This document shows, in pieces, positions 28,950 to 37,643 of a DNA stretch of 64,000 nucleotides. Each line of letters begins with the position of its first letter. Position 1 is the stretch's first letter. A model generated the notes under the pieces. That model made no database searches and was not told the DNA's origin. It saw only the letters and a list, made by a program, of their open reading frames with translations. Source of the stretch: Salipiger abyssi (GTDB lineage: Bacteria; Pseudomonadota; Alphaproteobacteria; Rhodobacterales; Rhodobacteraceae); NCBI RefSeq assembly GCF_001975705.1, contig NZ_CP015093.1:310001-374000 (forward strand), read 5' to 3'. Made by a program: the position numbers and the translations under genes.

Positions 28950-30260
28950 GTGAGAACGCGTCTCGCGATCAGAACCCATGCGCTCATGGAGCGCTTTTTT
29001 CCGGAACGTCGGCTGTTTCTGAAATCGGATACCGACACACGTTTCATCCGCCTGCGCTCGGAAACGCAGCTGGTGGCTTTTCTTGGCGGCGCCCTTCTGG
29101 TCGCCTGGGCGATCATCGCCACCGCGATCCTGCTCATGGACAGCATCAGCGCCGGCAATTTCCGCGAACAGGCCAAGCGCGACCAGATCACCTATCAGCG
29201 CCGGCTGAACGAGCTCTCCGCCGAGCGCGACGCGCGCGCCTCCGAGGCGCTGGCCGCGCAGGAACGGTTCAACACGGCGCTGGCGCAGGTCTCCTCCATG
29301 CAGTCCAAGCTGCTCGATTCCGAGACCCAGCGCCGCGAGCTGGAAACCGGCATCGACGTGATCCAGACCACCCTGCGCACCACCATGGAAGAGCGCGAGG
29401 CGATCGGTGAGCGTCTGGCCAGCCTACAGACCCAGATCGAAGGCGGCGCGGTGCAGAGCGCCGGCAATGGCGAGAGCGACAGCACGCTCGATCTGCTGGC
29501 CGAGGCGCTGGCCCGCACCGCCGAGGAGCGCGACCAGGTCGTGGCCGATGCCCAGGACGCGCTGGTGCGCGCCGACGAGATGGCCACCGAGCTGCGCCTG
29601 ATGGAAGAGAAGAACGACCGCATCTTCCGCCAGCTCGAGGAGGCGATGACCGTCTCGGTCAAACCGCTCGACAAGATGTTCTCCGCCGCCGGCATGGACC
29701 CGGACCGCATCATCGACCAGGTGCGCAAGGGCTATTCCGGACAGGGCGGGCCGCTGACGCCGATCACCTTCTCGACCCGTGGCGAAGAGCCCTCCGCCGA
29801 TATGGAGCGCGCCAACCGCATCCTTGGCGAGATGGACAAGCTGAACCTCTACCGCATCGCCGCGCAGAAGGCGCCCTTCGCGGTGCCGCTCAAGGATCCG
29901 TTCCGCTTCACCAGCGGCTTCGGGCGCCGCTGGGGCCGCCTGCATGCGGGCACCGATTTCGCCGCGCCGCACGGCACGCCGATCTATGCCACCGCCGACG
30001 GTGTCGTCACCCATGCGGACTGGATGTCAGGTTATGGCCGTCTGGTGAAAATCCAGCACGAGTTCGGCATCGAGACCCGCTATGCGCATATGTCCAAAAT
30101 CCGCGTGAAGGTGGGTCAAAGGGTCTCGCGCGGGGACCGTGTTGGTGATATGGGGAATACCGGACGGTCGACCGGAACGCATCTTCACTACGAGGTTCGC
30201 GTCGGAGGTGAGCCCGTAAACCCCATGACCTACATCAAGGCTGCAAACGATGTTTTCTAA
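28950..30260 (+). CDS. M23/LytM metallopeptidase with coiled coil (membrane-anchored)
   Basis: 436 residues. One transmembrane helix (FLGGALLVAWAIIATAILLM, about residues 45-65), then a long coiled coil (residues 70-220, rich in EERDARASEALAAQE-type heptads), then a LytM domain. The zinc ligands are seen as HAGTDFAAPHG and GTHLHYEV near the C-terminus. This is a peptidoglycan DD-endopeptidase or an EnvC-like activator. The start is GTG at 28950 after AAAGGA; an ATG 12 residues later is an alternative. It overlaps the bactofilin start by 11 bases, so the pair is an operon for cell-shape control. Confidence 0.9.
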   Translation: MRTRLAIRTHALMERFFPERRLFLKSDTDTRFIRLRSETQLVAFLGGALLVAWAIIATAILLMDSISAGNFREQAKRDQITYQRRLNELSAERDARASEALAAQERFNTALAQVSSMQSKLLDSETQRRELETGIDVIQTTLRTTMEEREAIGERLASLQTQIEGGAVQSAGNGESDSTLDLLAEALARTAEERDQVVADAQDALVRADEMATELRLMEEKNDRIFRQLEEAMTVSVKPLDKMFSAAGMDPDRIIDQVRKGYSGQGGPLTPITFSTRGEEPSADMERANRILGEMDKLNLYRIAAQKAPFAVPLKDPFRFTSGFGRRWGRLHAGTDFAAPHGTPIYATADGVVTHADWMSGYGRLVKIQHEFGIETRYAHMSKIRVKVGQRVSRGDRVGDMGNTGRSTGTHLHYEVRVGGEPVNPMTYIKAANDVF

Positions 30261-30768
30261 AAGCAAGATCAACGAGCCCGGCCCCAAGGCCGAGGACACA
30301 GCACCGAAGCCGGCCGCGCCGGAAGCACCGCGTCAGCCGAGCGGCGAGTTCAAGCCGTCGACCCCGCCCAAGGCAAAGCCCCCGGCATCGGTGCTGTCGA
30401 GCGATCTTCACATCACCGGCAACCTCAAGACCACCGGCGACATTCAGGTCGAGGGCACGGTCGAGGGCGACATCCGCGCCCATCTGCTGACCATCGGCGA
30501 GACCGCCACCATCAAGGGCGAGGTCGTCGCCGATGACGTGGTGATCAATGGCCGCATCGTCGGTCGTGTGCGCGGCCTCAAGGTCCGCCTGACCGCAACC
30601 GCCCGCGTCGAGGGCGACATTATCCACAAGACCATCGCCATCGAGAGCGGCGCGCATTTCGAAGGTTCGGTGCAGCGCCAGGACGATCCTCTCTCGACGC
30701 GCGGCAAGGGCGCAGCCGCTGCCCCGGCCCCGCAGCCGAAACCGGCCGCCGAAGGTCAGGCCGGCTAA
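30250..30768 (+). CDS. Bactofilin
   Basis: 172 residues. Proline-rich N-terminus (~residues 1-45), bactofilin beta-helix core with repeating hydrophobic-Gly pattern (ITGNLKTTGDIQVEGTVEGD, GEVVADDVVINGRIVGRV), and a proline/alanine-rich tail (GAAAAPAPQPKPAA). Bactofilins polymerise at membranes and localise peptidoglycan enzymes; the coding overlap with the M23 peptidase supports a joint morphogenesis role, as known in other bacteria with this gene pair. A strong terminator follows. Confidence 0.93.
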   Translation: MFSKSKINEPGPKAEDTAPKPAAPEAPRQPSGEFKPSTPPKAKPPASVLSSDLHITGNLKTTGDIQVEGTVEGDIRAHLLTIGETATIKGEVVADDVVINGRIVGRVRGLKVRLTATARVEGDIIHKTIAIESGAHFEGSVQRQDDPLSTRGKGAAAAPAPQPKPAAEGQAG

Positions 30769-30795
30769 GCGCCGCCGCCTTTCATCGCTTTTCGA

Positions 30796-30827
30796 AACGC
30801 CGGGCCTTACGCCCGGCGTTTTCGTTT
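30796..30827 (+). terminator. Intrinsic terminator after bactofilin
   Basis: Stem AACGCCGGGC / GCCCGGCGTT with loop CTTAC, then TTCGTTT. It is 28 bases downstream of the stop. Confidence 0.85.
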
Positions 30828-30941
30828 CCGGCCGGCTTGGCACCGCCGTCCGGAGAGATATCGCCTGGCACGGGCGGGCTTCGCAGGGAAACGCCAGCTG
30901 GCGTACATAAAGCGCCGCCCTCTGCTCTCTCGTGTCCCCCG

Positions 30942-31015
30942 CCCCCGACGTGATCCGGGGCCTCCAAGCCTCCTCACCGCACACACGCAGAGGCCCCGGA
31001 CCAGGTCCGGGGCGG
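30942..31015. repeat. REP-like inverted palindromes upstream of ABC operon
   Basis: Two GC-rich palindromic boxes, CCCCGACGTGATCCGGGG near 30943 and the perfect CCCCGGACCAGGTCCGGGG at 30994-31012, flank a ~25-base spacer and themselves pair through GGGGCCTC / GAGGCCCC. The whole 30769-31157 gap otherwise holds no coding sequence; resembles REP or BIME-type elements common in alphaproteobacteria. Confidence 0.6.
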
Positions 31016-31157
31016 GTATCCGCCAACCGCTGCCCGCGCGTCCCCTCTCGCGATGTCATAAAATCATCACCGATCCGTCGCCCGGCTGTTGCGCCCTGCC
31101 CGCATCCATCGCCGCAACGCTGCACAGCTGTGCAGCCCATCGTGTAGGGGACGGATC

Positions 31158-32243
31158 GTGAGCGACATCGCCATCGACGCATTGGACAAGCAGTTCGGCC
31201 AGACGCAGGTGCTGCATCAGGTCTCGCTCGCCATCGCCGACGGCGAGTTCGTCGCGGTGCTCGGCCCCTCGGGATGCGGCAAGACCACGCTGCTGCGCTG
31301 CCTCGCAGGGTTTGAGCGGCTCGACGGCGGCCGCATCGCCATCGGCGGCGAAACCGTCTCCGGCCCTGGCCGTCACCTGCCGCCCGAGAAACGCGGCATC
31401 GGCGTGGTGTTCCAGAACTACGCGCTCTGGCCGCATATGAGCGTGGCGCAGAACGTCGCCTACGGGCTGAAGATCGCCGGCCTGCCGAAACCCGACCGCG
31501 ACAGGCGTGTCGCCCATGTGCTGGATCTCGTCGAACTGGGCCCGCTCGCCAAACGCCGCCCCGCCGATCTTTCCGGTGGCCAGCGCCAGCGCGTGGCGCT
31601 CGCCCGCTGCCTCGCCATGGAAAGCCGCGTGGTGCTGCTCGACGAGCCGCTGGCCAATCTCGACGTGCATCTGCGCGGCACGCTGGAAGAGGAATTCGCC
31701 CGCTTCCACGCCCGCTCGGGCGCTACCATGTTCTACATCACCCACGATCAGGCCGAGGCGCTGGCGCTCGCCGACCGCGTCGCCGTCATGGACCGGGGCC
31801 GCATCCTGCAATTCGCCCCGCCGCAGGCGCTGTTCCGCCAGCCCGCCAGCGAGGCGGTCGCGGGCTTCATCGGCGAGGGCCGCGTGCTCGACGGCGAGCA
31901 CCTGCACCCGACCGGCGCCGGGCTCGCCCGCGCCTCCGTGCTGGGGCATCCTGCGAGGCTGCGCTGCGCCCCTGACGAGCGCCCGCGCCATCGCGCCCGC
32001 ATCTCTATTCACCCCGGCGATCTCGACCTTGTGCCCGAGGGCACCGACAACGCCATCACCGCCCATGTCACCCGCGCCAGCTTTCGCGGCGCCTATCTGC
32101 GCGCCGAGGTCATGGCCGGCCCCGCGGGCGACGTGCCGCTCTCCCTCAACATCGCCGCGCCCGCCTCGCTGGGGCAAGGGCAGCGGATCTCTCTCGCCCT
32201 GCGCGACGGCTGGGTCATCCCCGACACGGCCGCCACCTCCTGA
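31158..32243 (+). CDS. ABC transporter ATP-binding protein (FbpC/PotA-like, phosphorylated-solute candidate)
   Basis: 361 residues. Walker A GPSGCGKTTLL, Q-loop FQNYALWPHM, signature LSGGQRQRVALARCL, Walker B VVLLDEPLANLD, H-loop THDQAEALALA, and a C-terminal TOBE-like region. This is the CUT2/FbpC class. The start GTG at 31158 is chosen because the upstream open frame lacks conservation and AGGGGACGG precedes it. It drives the importer with the next two genes. The same operon carries an MBL-fold hydrolase and a CX5R phosphatase, hinting at a phosphorylated substrate. Confidence 0.88.
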   Translation: MSDIAIDALDKQFGQTQVLHQVSLAIADGEFVAVLGPSGCGKTTLLRCLAGFERLDGGRIAIGGETVSGPGRHLPPEKRGIGVVFQNYALWPHMSVAQNVAYGLKIAGLPKPDRDRRVAHVLDLVELGPLAKRRPADLSGGQRQRVALARCLAMESRVVLLDEPLANLDVHLRGTLEEEFARFHARSGATMFYITHDQAEALALADRVAVMDRGRILQFAPPQALFRQPASEAVAGFIGEGRVLDGEHLHPTGAGLARASVLGHPARLRCAPDERPRHRARISIHPGDLDLVPEGTDNAITAHVTRASFRGAYLRAEVMAGPAGDVPLSLNIAAPASLGQGQRISLALRDGWVIPDTAATS

Positions 32244-32245
32244 CC

Positions 32246-32268
32246 CTTCATCTTTCTTCAAATACTCA
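32246..32268. repeat. Dispersed GAGTATTT-AAAGATGAA motif, copy 2
   Basis: CTTCATCTTTCTTCAAATAC then TCA, in the 38-base gap between the ATPase and binding-protein genes. 23 bases are identical to the copy at 61500-61522, but it is oriented opposite to the genes here. Confidence 0.75.
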
Positions 32269-32281
32269 AAGGACGGATCCC

Positions 32282-33250
32282 ATGAAGCTTCTCCCCATGA
32301 CGCTCGCCGCGGCCCTGCTCTCCAGCGCCGCCTATGCGGAAACCACCCTCACCCTCTACACCAGCCAGGCGCCCGAGCAGGCGCAGCAGACCGTCGATGC
32401 CTTTGAAGCGGCGCATCCCGACATCAAGGTCGAATGGACCCGCAACGGCACCTCGGCGCTGATGAACGTGATGCGCGCCGAGATCGAGGCCGGCCAGGTG
32501 CAGCCCGACGTGCTTCTGGTCGCCGATGTGATCAACCTCGGCGAGCTTAAGGTCGGCGGCCACCTGATGGCCTACCCGGAGGCCCCCGTGGCCGAGTACG
32601 CGCCGGAAACCTACGATCCCGACATGACCTTTTTCGGCACCAAGGCAATCACCACCGGCATCGCCTATAACACCCAGATCGCCGAGCCGGTCGAAACCTG
32701 GGCCGAGCTGCTGACCGAAGACAATCGCGGCATGATCGCCGTGCCCTCGCCGCTCTATTCCGGCGCCGCGCTGAACCACCTGCACGCGCTGATCAACGCC
32801 GACGGCATCGGCTGGGGCTTCTACGAAGGGCTGAACGATCTCGACATCGTGCCTGAGGGCGGCAACGGTCCGGCCACAAAGGCGGTCGCCTCGGGCATGG
32901 CGAAATACGCCATCATCGTCGATGCCAACACGCTGCGCGCCAAGGCCGACGGCTCGCCGGTCGACTATATCGCGCCCAAGGACGGCGTCAGCTTCATCAC
33001 CGAGCCGGCGGCGATCATGGCCACCACCCAGCACCCGGATGAAGCCAAGATCTTCATCGACTTCCTGCTCAGCCGCGAAGGTCAGGAGCTGGTGGCCGAG
33101 CAGGGCAACCTGCCGATCCTGCCCGGCGTCGCAGGCCCCGAGGGCTACCCCGCCATCGAGGACATGAAGCTGCTGGGCTACAATGTCGAAGCGGCGGTCG
33201 AGACCAATGACGCGGTCCGCGCCAAATTCGCCGACATCTTCGGGCTCTGA
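32282..33250 (+). CDS. ABC transporter substrate-binding protein, FbpA/AfuA fold but lacking iron tyrosines
   Basis: 322 residues with a signal peptide (MKLLPMTLAAALLSSAAYA, cleavage near residue 20). The extracellular solute-binding type 1/6 fold is seen in TLYTSQAPEQAQQTVDAFE and SALMNVMRAEIEAG. In ferric-binding homologues a Tyr-Tyr pair binds iron near residue 200; here the aligned stretch reads AKYAIIVDANTLRAKADG, without the pair. So it is unlikely to bind Fe(III). The phosphosugar binder AfuA and putative 2-aminoethylphosphonate binders share this fold, and phosphonate genes follow, so an anionic phosphorus compound is the better guess. Confidence 0.8.
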   Translation: MKLLPMTLAAALLSSAAYAETTLTLYTSQAPEQAQQTVDAFEAAHPDIKVEWTRNGTSALMNVMRAEIEAGQVQPDVLLVADVINLGELKVGGHLMAYPEAPVAEYAPETYDPDMTFFGTKAITTGIAYNTQIAEPVETWAELLTEDNRGMIAVPSPLYSGAALNHLHALINADGIGWGFYEGLNDLDIVPEGGNGPATKAVASGMAKYAIIVDANTLRAKADGSPVDYIAPKDGVSFITEPAAIMATTQHPDEAKIFIDFLLSREGQELVAEQGNLPILPGVAGPEGYPAIEDMKLLGYNVEAAVETNDAVRAKFADIFGL

Positions 33251-33254
33251 CCCC

Positions 33255-34991
33255 TTGAGCCTCGCCGACAACACCCCGAAGCGCCCCTACCGGGCGCTTC
33301 GTCTCCCCCGGGCTCCGGGCGGCGAGCGGCTGTTGCTGCTCGCGCTGGTGCTGTTCGTAGGGGTGCTTTCCATCGTGCCGCTGGGGCGTCTGGCCTATGC
33401 GGCGCTCTTCCCGCAGGGCAGTTTCGACGCGGCCCGCATCGCCGATATCCTCGGCGGACGCCGGGTGGCCGAAGCGGTGGTCAACACGATCTGGATCTCC
33501 GTCGCCGCCACCCTGCTCGCCACGGTGACCGGCACGCTCGCGGCGCTGATGACCGGGCTCACCGACATGCGCAACCGCACGCTCTGGGTCTTCGGCTTCG
33601 TGCTGCCGCTGATGATCCCGCCGCAGGTCACAGCCCTTGCCTGGATCCAGGCCTTCTCGCCCGCGAGCCCCATTCTCGGCCCGCTCGGCCTGTCGCTGCC
33701 GCCGGGCACCCGCCATCCGCTCTATTCCATGGGCGGCATCATCTTTCTGCTCGGGCTCTACAACGCGCCGCTTGTGTTCCTGTCGGTCCGCGCCAGCCTG
33801 CAACGCCTGCCCGCCTCGCTGCTCGAAGCTGCCCGCGCCAATGGCGCCGGTGGCGTCGCCCTGACCCGGGACATCGTGCTGCCGTTGATCCGGGGCGGCA
33901 TCTTTGCCGGAGCGGCGCTGGCCTTTGTCTCGGCCATCGGCAATTTCGGCATTCAGGCGATGCTGGGCATTCCCGCCCGCGTCTCCACGCTGATCACGCT
34001 CATCTATCGCCGGCTCAGCTCCTACGGCCCCTCGGCGCTCAACGACATGGCGCTGCTGGCGCTGCTTCTGGCGGCACTGACGGTGCTGGGTATGGCGGTC
34101 ACCGCCTGGCTCGGGCGGCGCGGCGACCAGCGGGTCGATGCGGCGCAGCGCCCGCCGCGCATGGCGCTGGGGCGCTGGCGCCTGCCCATCGAGGCGACCG
34201 CCTGGGCCTATCTGCTCGCCTGCCTCGTGCTGCCGCTCTCGGCGCTGTTCGGCACGGCGCTGGTGCGCGGCTACGGCCAGCCGCTGAACGCCGAGACCAT
34301 CACCTTCGAAAATTTCGCCAATGCGCTCTTTCACCACGAGGGCATCCGCGAGGCCTTTGCCACCAGCCTCTGGCTGACGCTGCTCACCGTGGCCGTATTG
34401 ATCCCGGTGGCGGTGGCGCTCGGCTATGTGCTGGTCTGGCGCAAGGGCTGGGTGGCGCGGATGCTGCGGCTTGCCTCCGAGCTTGCCTACGCCCTGCCCG
34501 GCATCATCATCGGCGTGGCGATGATCCTGTTTTTCCTACGCCCCCTGCCGCTGATCGGCACCGGGCTTTACGGCACGGTCTGGGTTATCCTCGCGGCCTA
34601 TCTCTCGAACTACCTCGCCCTCGCCCTGCGCCCGATCCTCGGCGGCTATGCCCAGATCGAGCGCGGGCTCGACGAGGCGGCGCAACTCGCCGGCGCGGGC
34701 ATCTTCGCGCGGCTGCGCGACATCGTGCTGCCCGCGCTCGCGCCCTCGGCCATGGCCGCCGGCATCCTCGTCTTCATGACGGCGATCAACGAGATCCAGA
34801 CCTCGGTGCTGCTGGTCTCGTCGCGCGCCCAGACCATCGGGCCGATGATCATCTTTCTCGAAGAGGCGGGGTCGTCGACGCTGGCCGCCGCTGTCGGCTG
34901 CCTGATGGTGCTCCTGGTGCTGGTGCTGATGGGGCTGAGCCTGATCGTCGGGCGCCGTCTGCCCGAGGGGGTGCTGCCATGGCGCGACTGA
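33255..34991 (+). CDS. ABC transporter permease, double-domain (PhnU2/FbpB-like)
   Basis: 578 residues from a TTG at 33255, five bases after the binding-protein stop. About twelve membrane helices in two halves, each with an EAA loop: LLEAARANGAGGVALTRDIVLP (near residue 190) and EAAQLAGAGIFARLRDIVLP (near residue 475), showing a fusion of two permeases. The TTG start is inferred; earlier in-frame codons read through the previous gene. It overlaps the MBL-fold gene by 13 bases. Together with ATPase and binding protein it forms a complete importer. Confidence 0.85.
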   Translation: MSLADNTPKRPYRALRLPRAPGGERLLLLALVLFVGVLSIVPLGRLAYAALFPQGSFDAARIADILGGRRVAEAVVNTIWISVAATLLATVTGTLAALMTGLTDMRNRTLWVFGFVLPLMIPPQVTALAWIQAFSPASPILGPLGLSLPPGTRHPLYSMGGIIFLLGLYNAPLVFLSVRASLQRLPASLLEAARANGAGGVALTRDIVLPLIRGGIFAGAALAFVSAIGNFGIQAMLGIPARVSTLITLIYRRLSSYGPSALNDMALLALLLAALTVLGMAVTAWLGRRGDQRVDAAQRPPRMALGRWRLPIEATAWAYLLACLVLPLSALFGTALVRGYGQPLNAETITFENFANALFHHEGIREAFATSLWLTLLTVAVLIPVAVALGYVLVWRKGWVARMLRLASELAYALPGIIIGVAMILFFLRPLPLIGTGLYGTVWVILAAYLSNYLALALRPILGGYAQIERGLDEAAQLAGAGIFARLRDIVLPALAPSAMAAGILVFMTAINEIQTSVLLVSSRAQTIGPMIIFLEEAGSSTLAAAVGCLMVLLVLVLMGLSLIVGRRLPEGVLPWRD

Positions 34992-36004
34992 CCGCCCTGA
35001 GCGGGCTGGGGCGCAAGAGCGCCGCCGTGTTCCTGCTGGAGATCGCGGGCAAGCGGCTGCTGCTCGACATGGGCACCGGGCTGGAGGCGGGCGAGCGCCC
35101 CGACCTCTCCGGCGCGGGCCGCATCGACGCGGTCCTGCTGAGCCACGCCCATGGCGACCATATCGGCGCGCTCGACCGGCTGGACGAGATCGGCGCGCCG
35201 CCGGTCTTTGCCTCCGCCGAGACCCTGCGCCAGCTGCCCCCCGCGCTGCGCCCGGCGCAGACCCATGCCCTGCCCGAACGGGGATGCACCCACGTGCTGG
35301 GTGTCACCGTAGAAACGGGCCGAGCCGGGCACGCTCCGGGCGGGATCTGGATGCGGTTCGAGACGAGTCGCGGCGGTTTCCTCTACACCGGCGATTTCAG
35401 CACCGAAACGGCGCTGCTGGTCTGCGATCCGTTTCCGCGTGCGGCCACCGTGCTGGCGGATGCCTCCTATGGCGACCGCGAAGAGGCGCTCTCCGATCAG
35501 GTCGCCGCGCTGGCAGACGCCGCAGAAGGCGGCGCCGTGCTGCCCTGCCCGGCGGACGGGCGCGGGCCGGACATGGTTGCGGCGCTCTCCGCGCGGGGGC
35601 TGGAGGTCCACGCCTGCGCGCAGGTCGCCGAGGAGATGCTGCGGCTCACCGGTTCCCGCCCGCCCGAGGCGAGTGCGGACACCGCCCGCCCCGGACAGAT
35701 CATCGTTGCTTCGGGGCCGAATGCCGAAGAAGGCCTGCCCGCCGCGCTACGCGACCGGGGCGGGTTTCGCTTTGTCTTCTCCGGCCATGTGCCGCAGACA
35801 AGCCCGGCGCACGCGATGATCGCCGAGGGCCGCGCCCGCTGGATGGGCTGGAACGTGCATCCGCGCCGCTCCGACGTGGTTGCTTTGGCCGACAGCACCG
35901 GCGCGACCCGTGTCCTGCCCGCCTTCGTCGATCTCGATACCGCGCCGAACCTCGTGGCCGCGCTCGGTCCCCGGCTCTGCCGCGCCCCCTCTCTGGAGGT
36001 CTGA
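34979..36004 (+). CDS. MBL-fold metallohydrolase
   Basis: 341 residues. The metal-binding HxHxDH is VLLSHAHGDHIGALDRL (about residue 52-58), with FLYTGDFSTET as the second metal site and ALSDQVAA downstream. It resembles beta-CASP-free metallo-beta-lactamase folds, such as PhnP-like or cyclic phosphodiesterases, though no specific substrate motif is evident. It is embedded in the importer operon between permease and phosphatase, so it probably acts on the imported compound. Confidence in fold is high, in substrate low. Confidence 0.85.
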   Translation: MARLTALSGLGRKSAAVFLLEIAGKRLLLDMGTGLEAGERPDLSGAGRIDAVLLSHAHGDHIGALDRLDEIGAPPVFASAETLRQLPPALRPAQTHALPERGCTHVLGVTVETGRAGHAPGGIWMRFETSRGGFLYTGDFSTETALLVCDPFPRAATVLADASYGDREEALSDQVAALADAAEGGAVLPCPADGRGPDMVAALSARGLEVHACAQVAEEMLRLTGSRPPEASADTARPGQIIVASGPNAEEGLPAALRDRGGFRFVFSGHVPQTSPAHAMIAEGRARWMGWNVHPRRSDVVALADSTGATRVLPAFVDLDTAPNLVAALGPRLCRAPSLEV

Positions 36005-36007
36005 CAC

Positions 36008-36589
36008 ATGACCCGCCATGCCCTGCCAACCGATACCCCCGCCCATGAGGCGCGCGAGGATGCGCGCCCGCTGCTCTATCGCGCAAGCGAGACGCCCGGT
36101 CCGGGGCTGGGCACGCTCTGGCTCGGCAACCTGCCCGCCGCCGAGGATGCGCAGGCGCTGCATAAGAACGGCATCACCGCCACACTGAACCTGGCGATGA
36201 ACATCTTTCCCGGCCCGCTCGTCCTGTCCGACGGCACGCAGGTGCGGCGTTATCAGATCGGCATGATCGACGGGGCGGGCAACGCGCCGCAGACGCTGGC
36301 CGCCGCCGTGCAGCTGATCGACGGGCTGGCGGCGGGCTATACACCGGGCAAGCCGCACTACCCCGCCCACCGTCCCGGCGGGCTGCTGGTGCATTGCCGG
36401 GGCGGGCGTTCGCGTTCCGTCACCGTGCTGGCGCTCTGGCTGCATCTGCGCCGTCCCGCCACATACCCCGATCTTGCCACAGCCCTTGCGCATCTGCGTG
36501 CACTGCGCGGCACGGACGACACCTATCCCCTGCCGCCGATGCTGGCGCTGGCGCAGGAGGTGCTCGACCGGGGGCTCTGCGCGCGATGA
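36008..36589 (+). CDS. Protein-tyrosine/dual-specificity-like phosphatase (CX5R)
   Basis: 193 residues. The active-site loop is VHCRGGRSRSVTVLALWLH, i.e. HCX5R with cysteine near residue 131. Upstream LYRASETPGPGLGTLWLGNLP and TATLNLAM fit the dual-specificity phosphatase fold. It could dephosphorylate a small imported molecule rather than a protein, given the operon of importer, hydrolase and LacI regulator. It overlaps the regulator start by four bases. Confidence 0.85.
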   Translation: MTRHALPTDTPAHEAREDARPLLYRASETPGPGLGTLWLGNLPAAEDAQALHKNGITATLNLAMNIFPGPLVLSDGTQVRRYQIGMIDGAGNAPQTLAAAVQLIDGLAAGYTPGKPHYPAHRPGGLLVHCRGGRSRSVTVLALWLHLRRPATYPDLATALAHLRALRGTDDTYPLPPMLALAQEVLDRGLCAR

Positions 36590-37578
36590 GCGACCGGCGG
36601 CGCTTTGTCTCTGCGGCGGATGTGGCGCGGCGCGCGGGTGTATCGCGCTCGGCGGTGTCGCGGGCGTTTACACCTGGCGCGCAGGTCTCGGCCACTGCGC
36701 GCACGCGCATCCTCGCCGCCGCCGAAGAGCTGGGGTATCGCGTCAACCGGCTGGCACAGACGCTGCATCAGGCGCGCTCGGATCTGGTGGGCGTGGTCGG
36801 CGGCAATCTCGGCAACCCCTATATCTCGGCACAGCTCGACGCGCTGAGCGCCGGGCTGCACGCGCGCGGGCTGCAATGCCTGCTGATGAACAGCGCGCAG
36901 GGCGGCGCGGCGGATCTGGCGCGGCTGCTGGATTACCGGGTGCGCACGGTGGTGCTGCTGTCGGGCGCGGCGCCGGACGATCTGATCCGGCTTTGCGCTC
37001 GTAACGGGGCGCGCATGGTGCTGATCAACCGCCCCGCCCCGCCCAAAGGCACGCTCGCCGATCTGATCCAGGCGGATTCCACGCAGGGCGGCCGGCTGGC
37101 CGCAGAACGGCTGATCGCGGCAGGCTGCCGCAATGTGGCGGTGGTGATCTCGGGCTCTCGCACCTCGGCCAAGACCGAACGCGCCGAGGCCTTCGAGGCG
37201 GAGATGGCCCGCCACGGCATCCCGGTGACCCGGTGGGCGGAAGGCCCCAACCGCTATGAGACCGGCTGCGCGGCGGCGCGGGCGCTGCTGACCCGGCCCG
37301 GGCTCGACGGTGTGTTCGGCGTCACCGACGAACTGGCGCTCGGCGTGCTAAACACTGCGCGGGCCGAGCTGGGGCGTGCGGTGCCGGGGGATCTGTCGGT
37401 GATCGGGTTTGACGATGCACCGGTCTCGGGCTGGGCTTCGCACCGGCTGACCACGATCCGCCAATCGCTCGACGCGCTGACCCGCGCCACGCTGGAGGCA
37501 GTGGACCGCCCCGCCGAAGCGGCATCCACCTGCGAGCATATCCCGGTGACGCTGGTGGAGCGGGACAGCGTGGCGTGA
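36586..37578 (+). CDS. LacI-family transcriptional regulator
   Basis: 330 residues. The N-terminal HTH is SAADVARRAGVSRSAVSRAF, hinge ILAAAEELGYRVNRLAQTL, then a sugar-binding-like effector domain (LVGVVGGNLGNPYISAQLDAL). Start fixed by ATGA overlap with the phosphatase. As last gene of the operon it likely senses the transported solute or its product and represses the promoter upstream of 31158. Confidence 0.92.
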   Translation: MSDRRRFVSAADVARRAGVSRSAVSRAFTPGAQVSATARTRILAAAEELGYRVNRLAQTLHQARSDLVGVVGGNLGNPYISAQLDALSAGLHARGLQCLLMNSAQGGAADLARLLDYRVRTVVLLSGAAPDDLIRLCARNGARMVLINRPAPPKGTLADLIQADSTQGGRLAAERLIAAGCRNVAVVISGSRTSAKTERAEAFEAEMARHGIPVTRWAEGPNRYETGCAAARALLTRPGLDGVFGVTDELALGVLNTARAELGRAVPGDLSVIGFDDAPVSGWASHRLTTIRQSLDALTRATLEAVDRPAEAASTCEHIPVTLVERDSVA

Positions 37579-37612
37579 TCTCTTCGCACGGCTCCTGAAA
37601 ATGCCAATGCCT

Positions 37613-37639
37613 CGTAGGGTGGGCAATCCTGCCCACCGC
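37613..37639. repeat. Dispersed 27-base palindromic repeat, copy 2
   Basis: Identical to 12713-12739. It lies between two convergent genes (LacI regulator and the acyltransferase), where its hairpin GGTGGGCA-ATCC-TGCCCACC could end transcription from either side. Confidence 0.85.
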
Positions 37640-37643
37640 TCTC

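Noticed and set aside
32282..33250. Iron(III)-binding protein (FbpA) call
   Set aside because: The iron-ligating Tyr-Tyr pair is missing in the aligned region.
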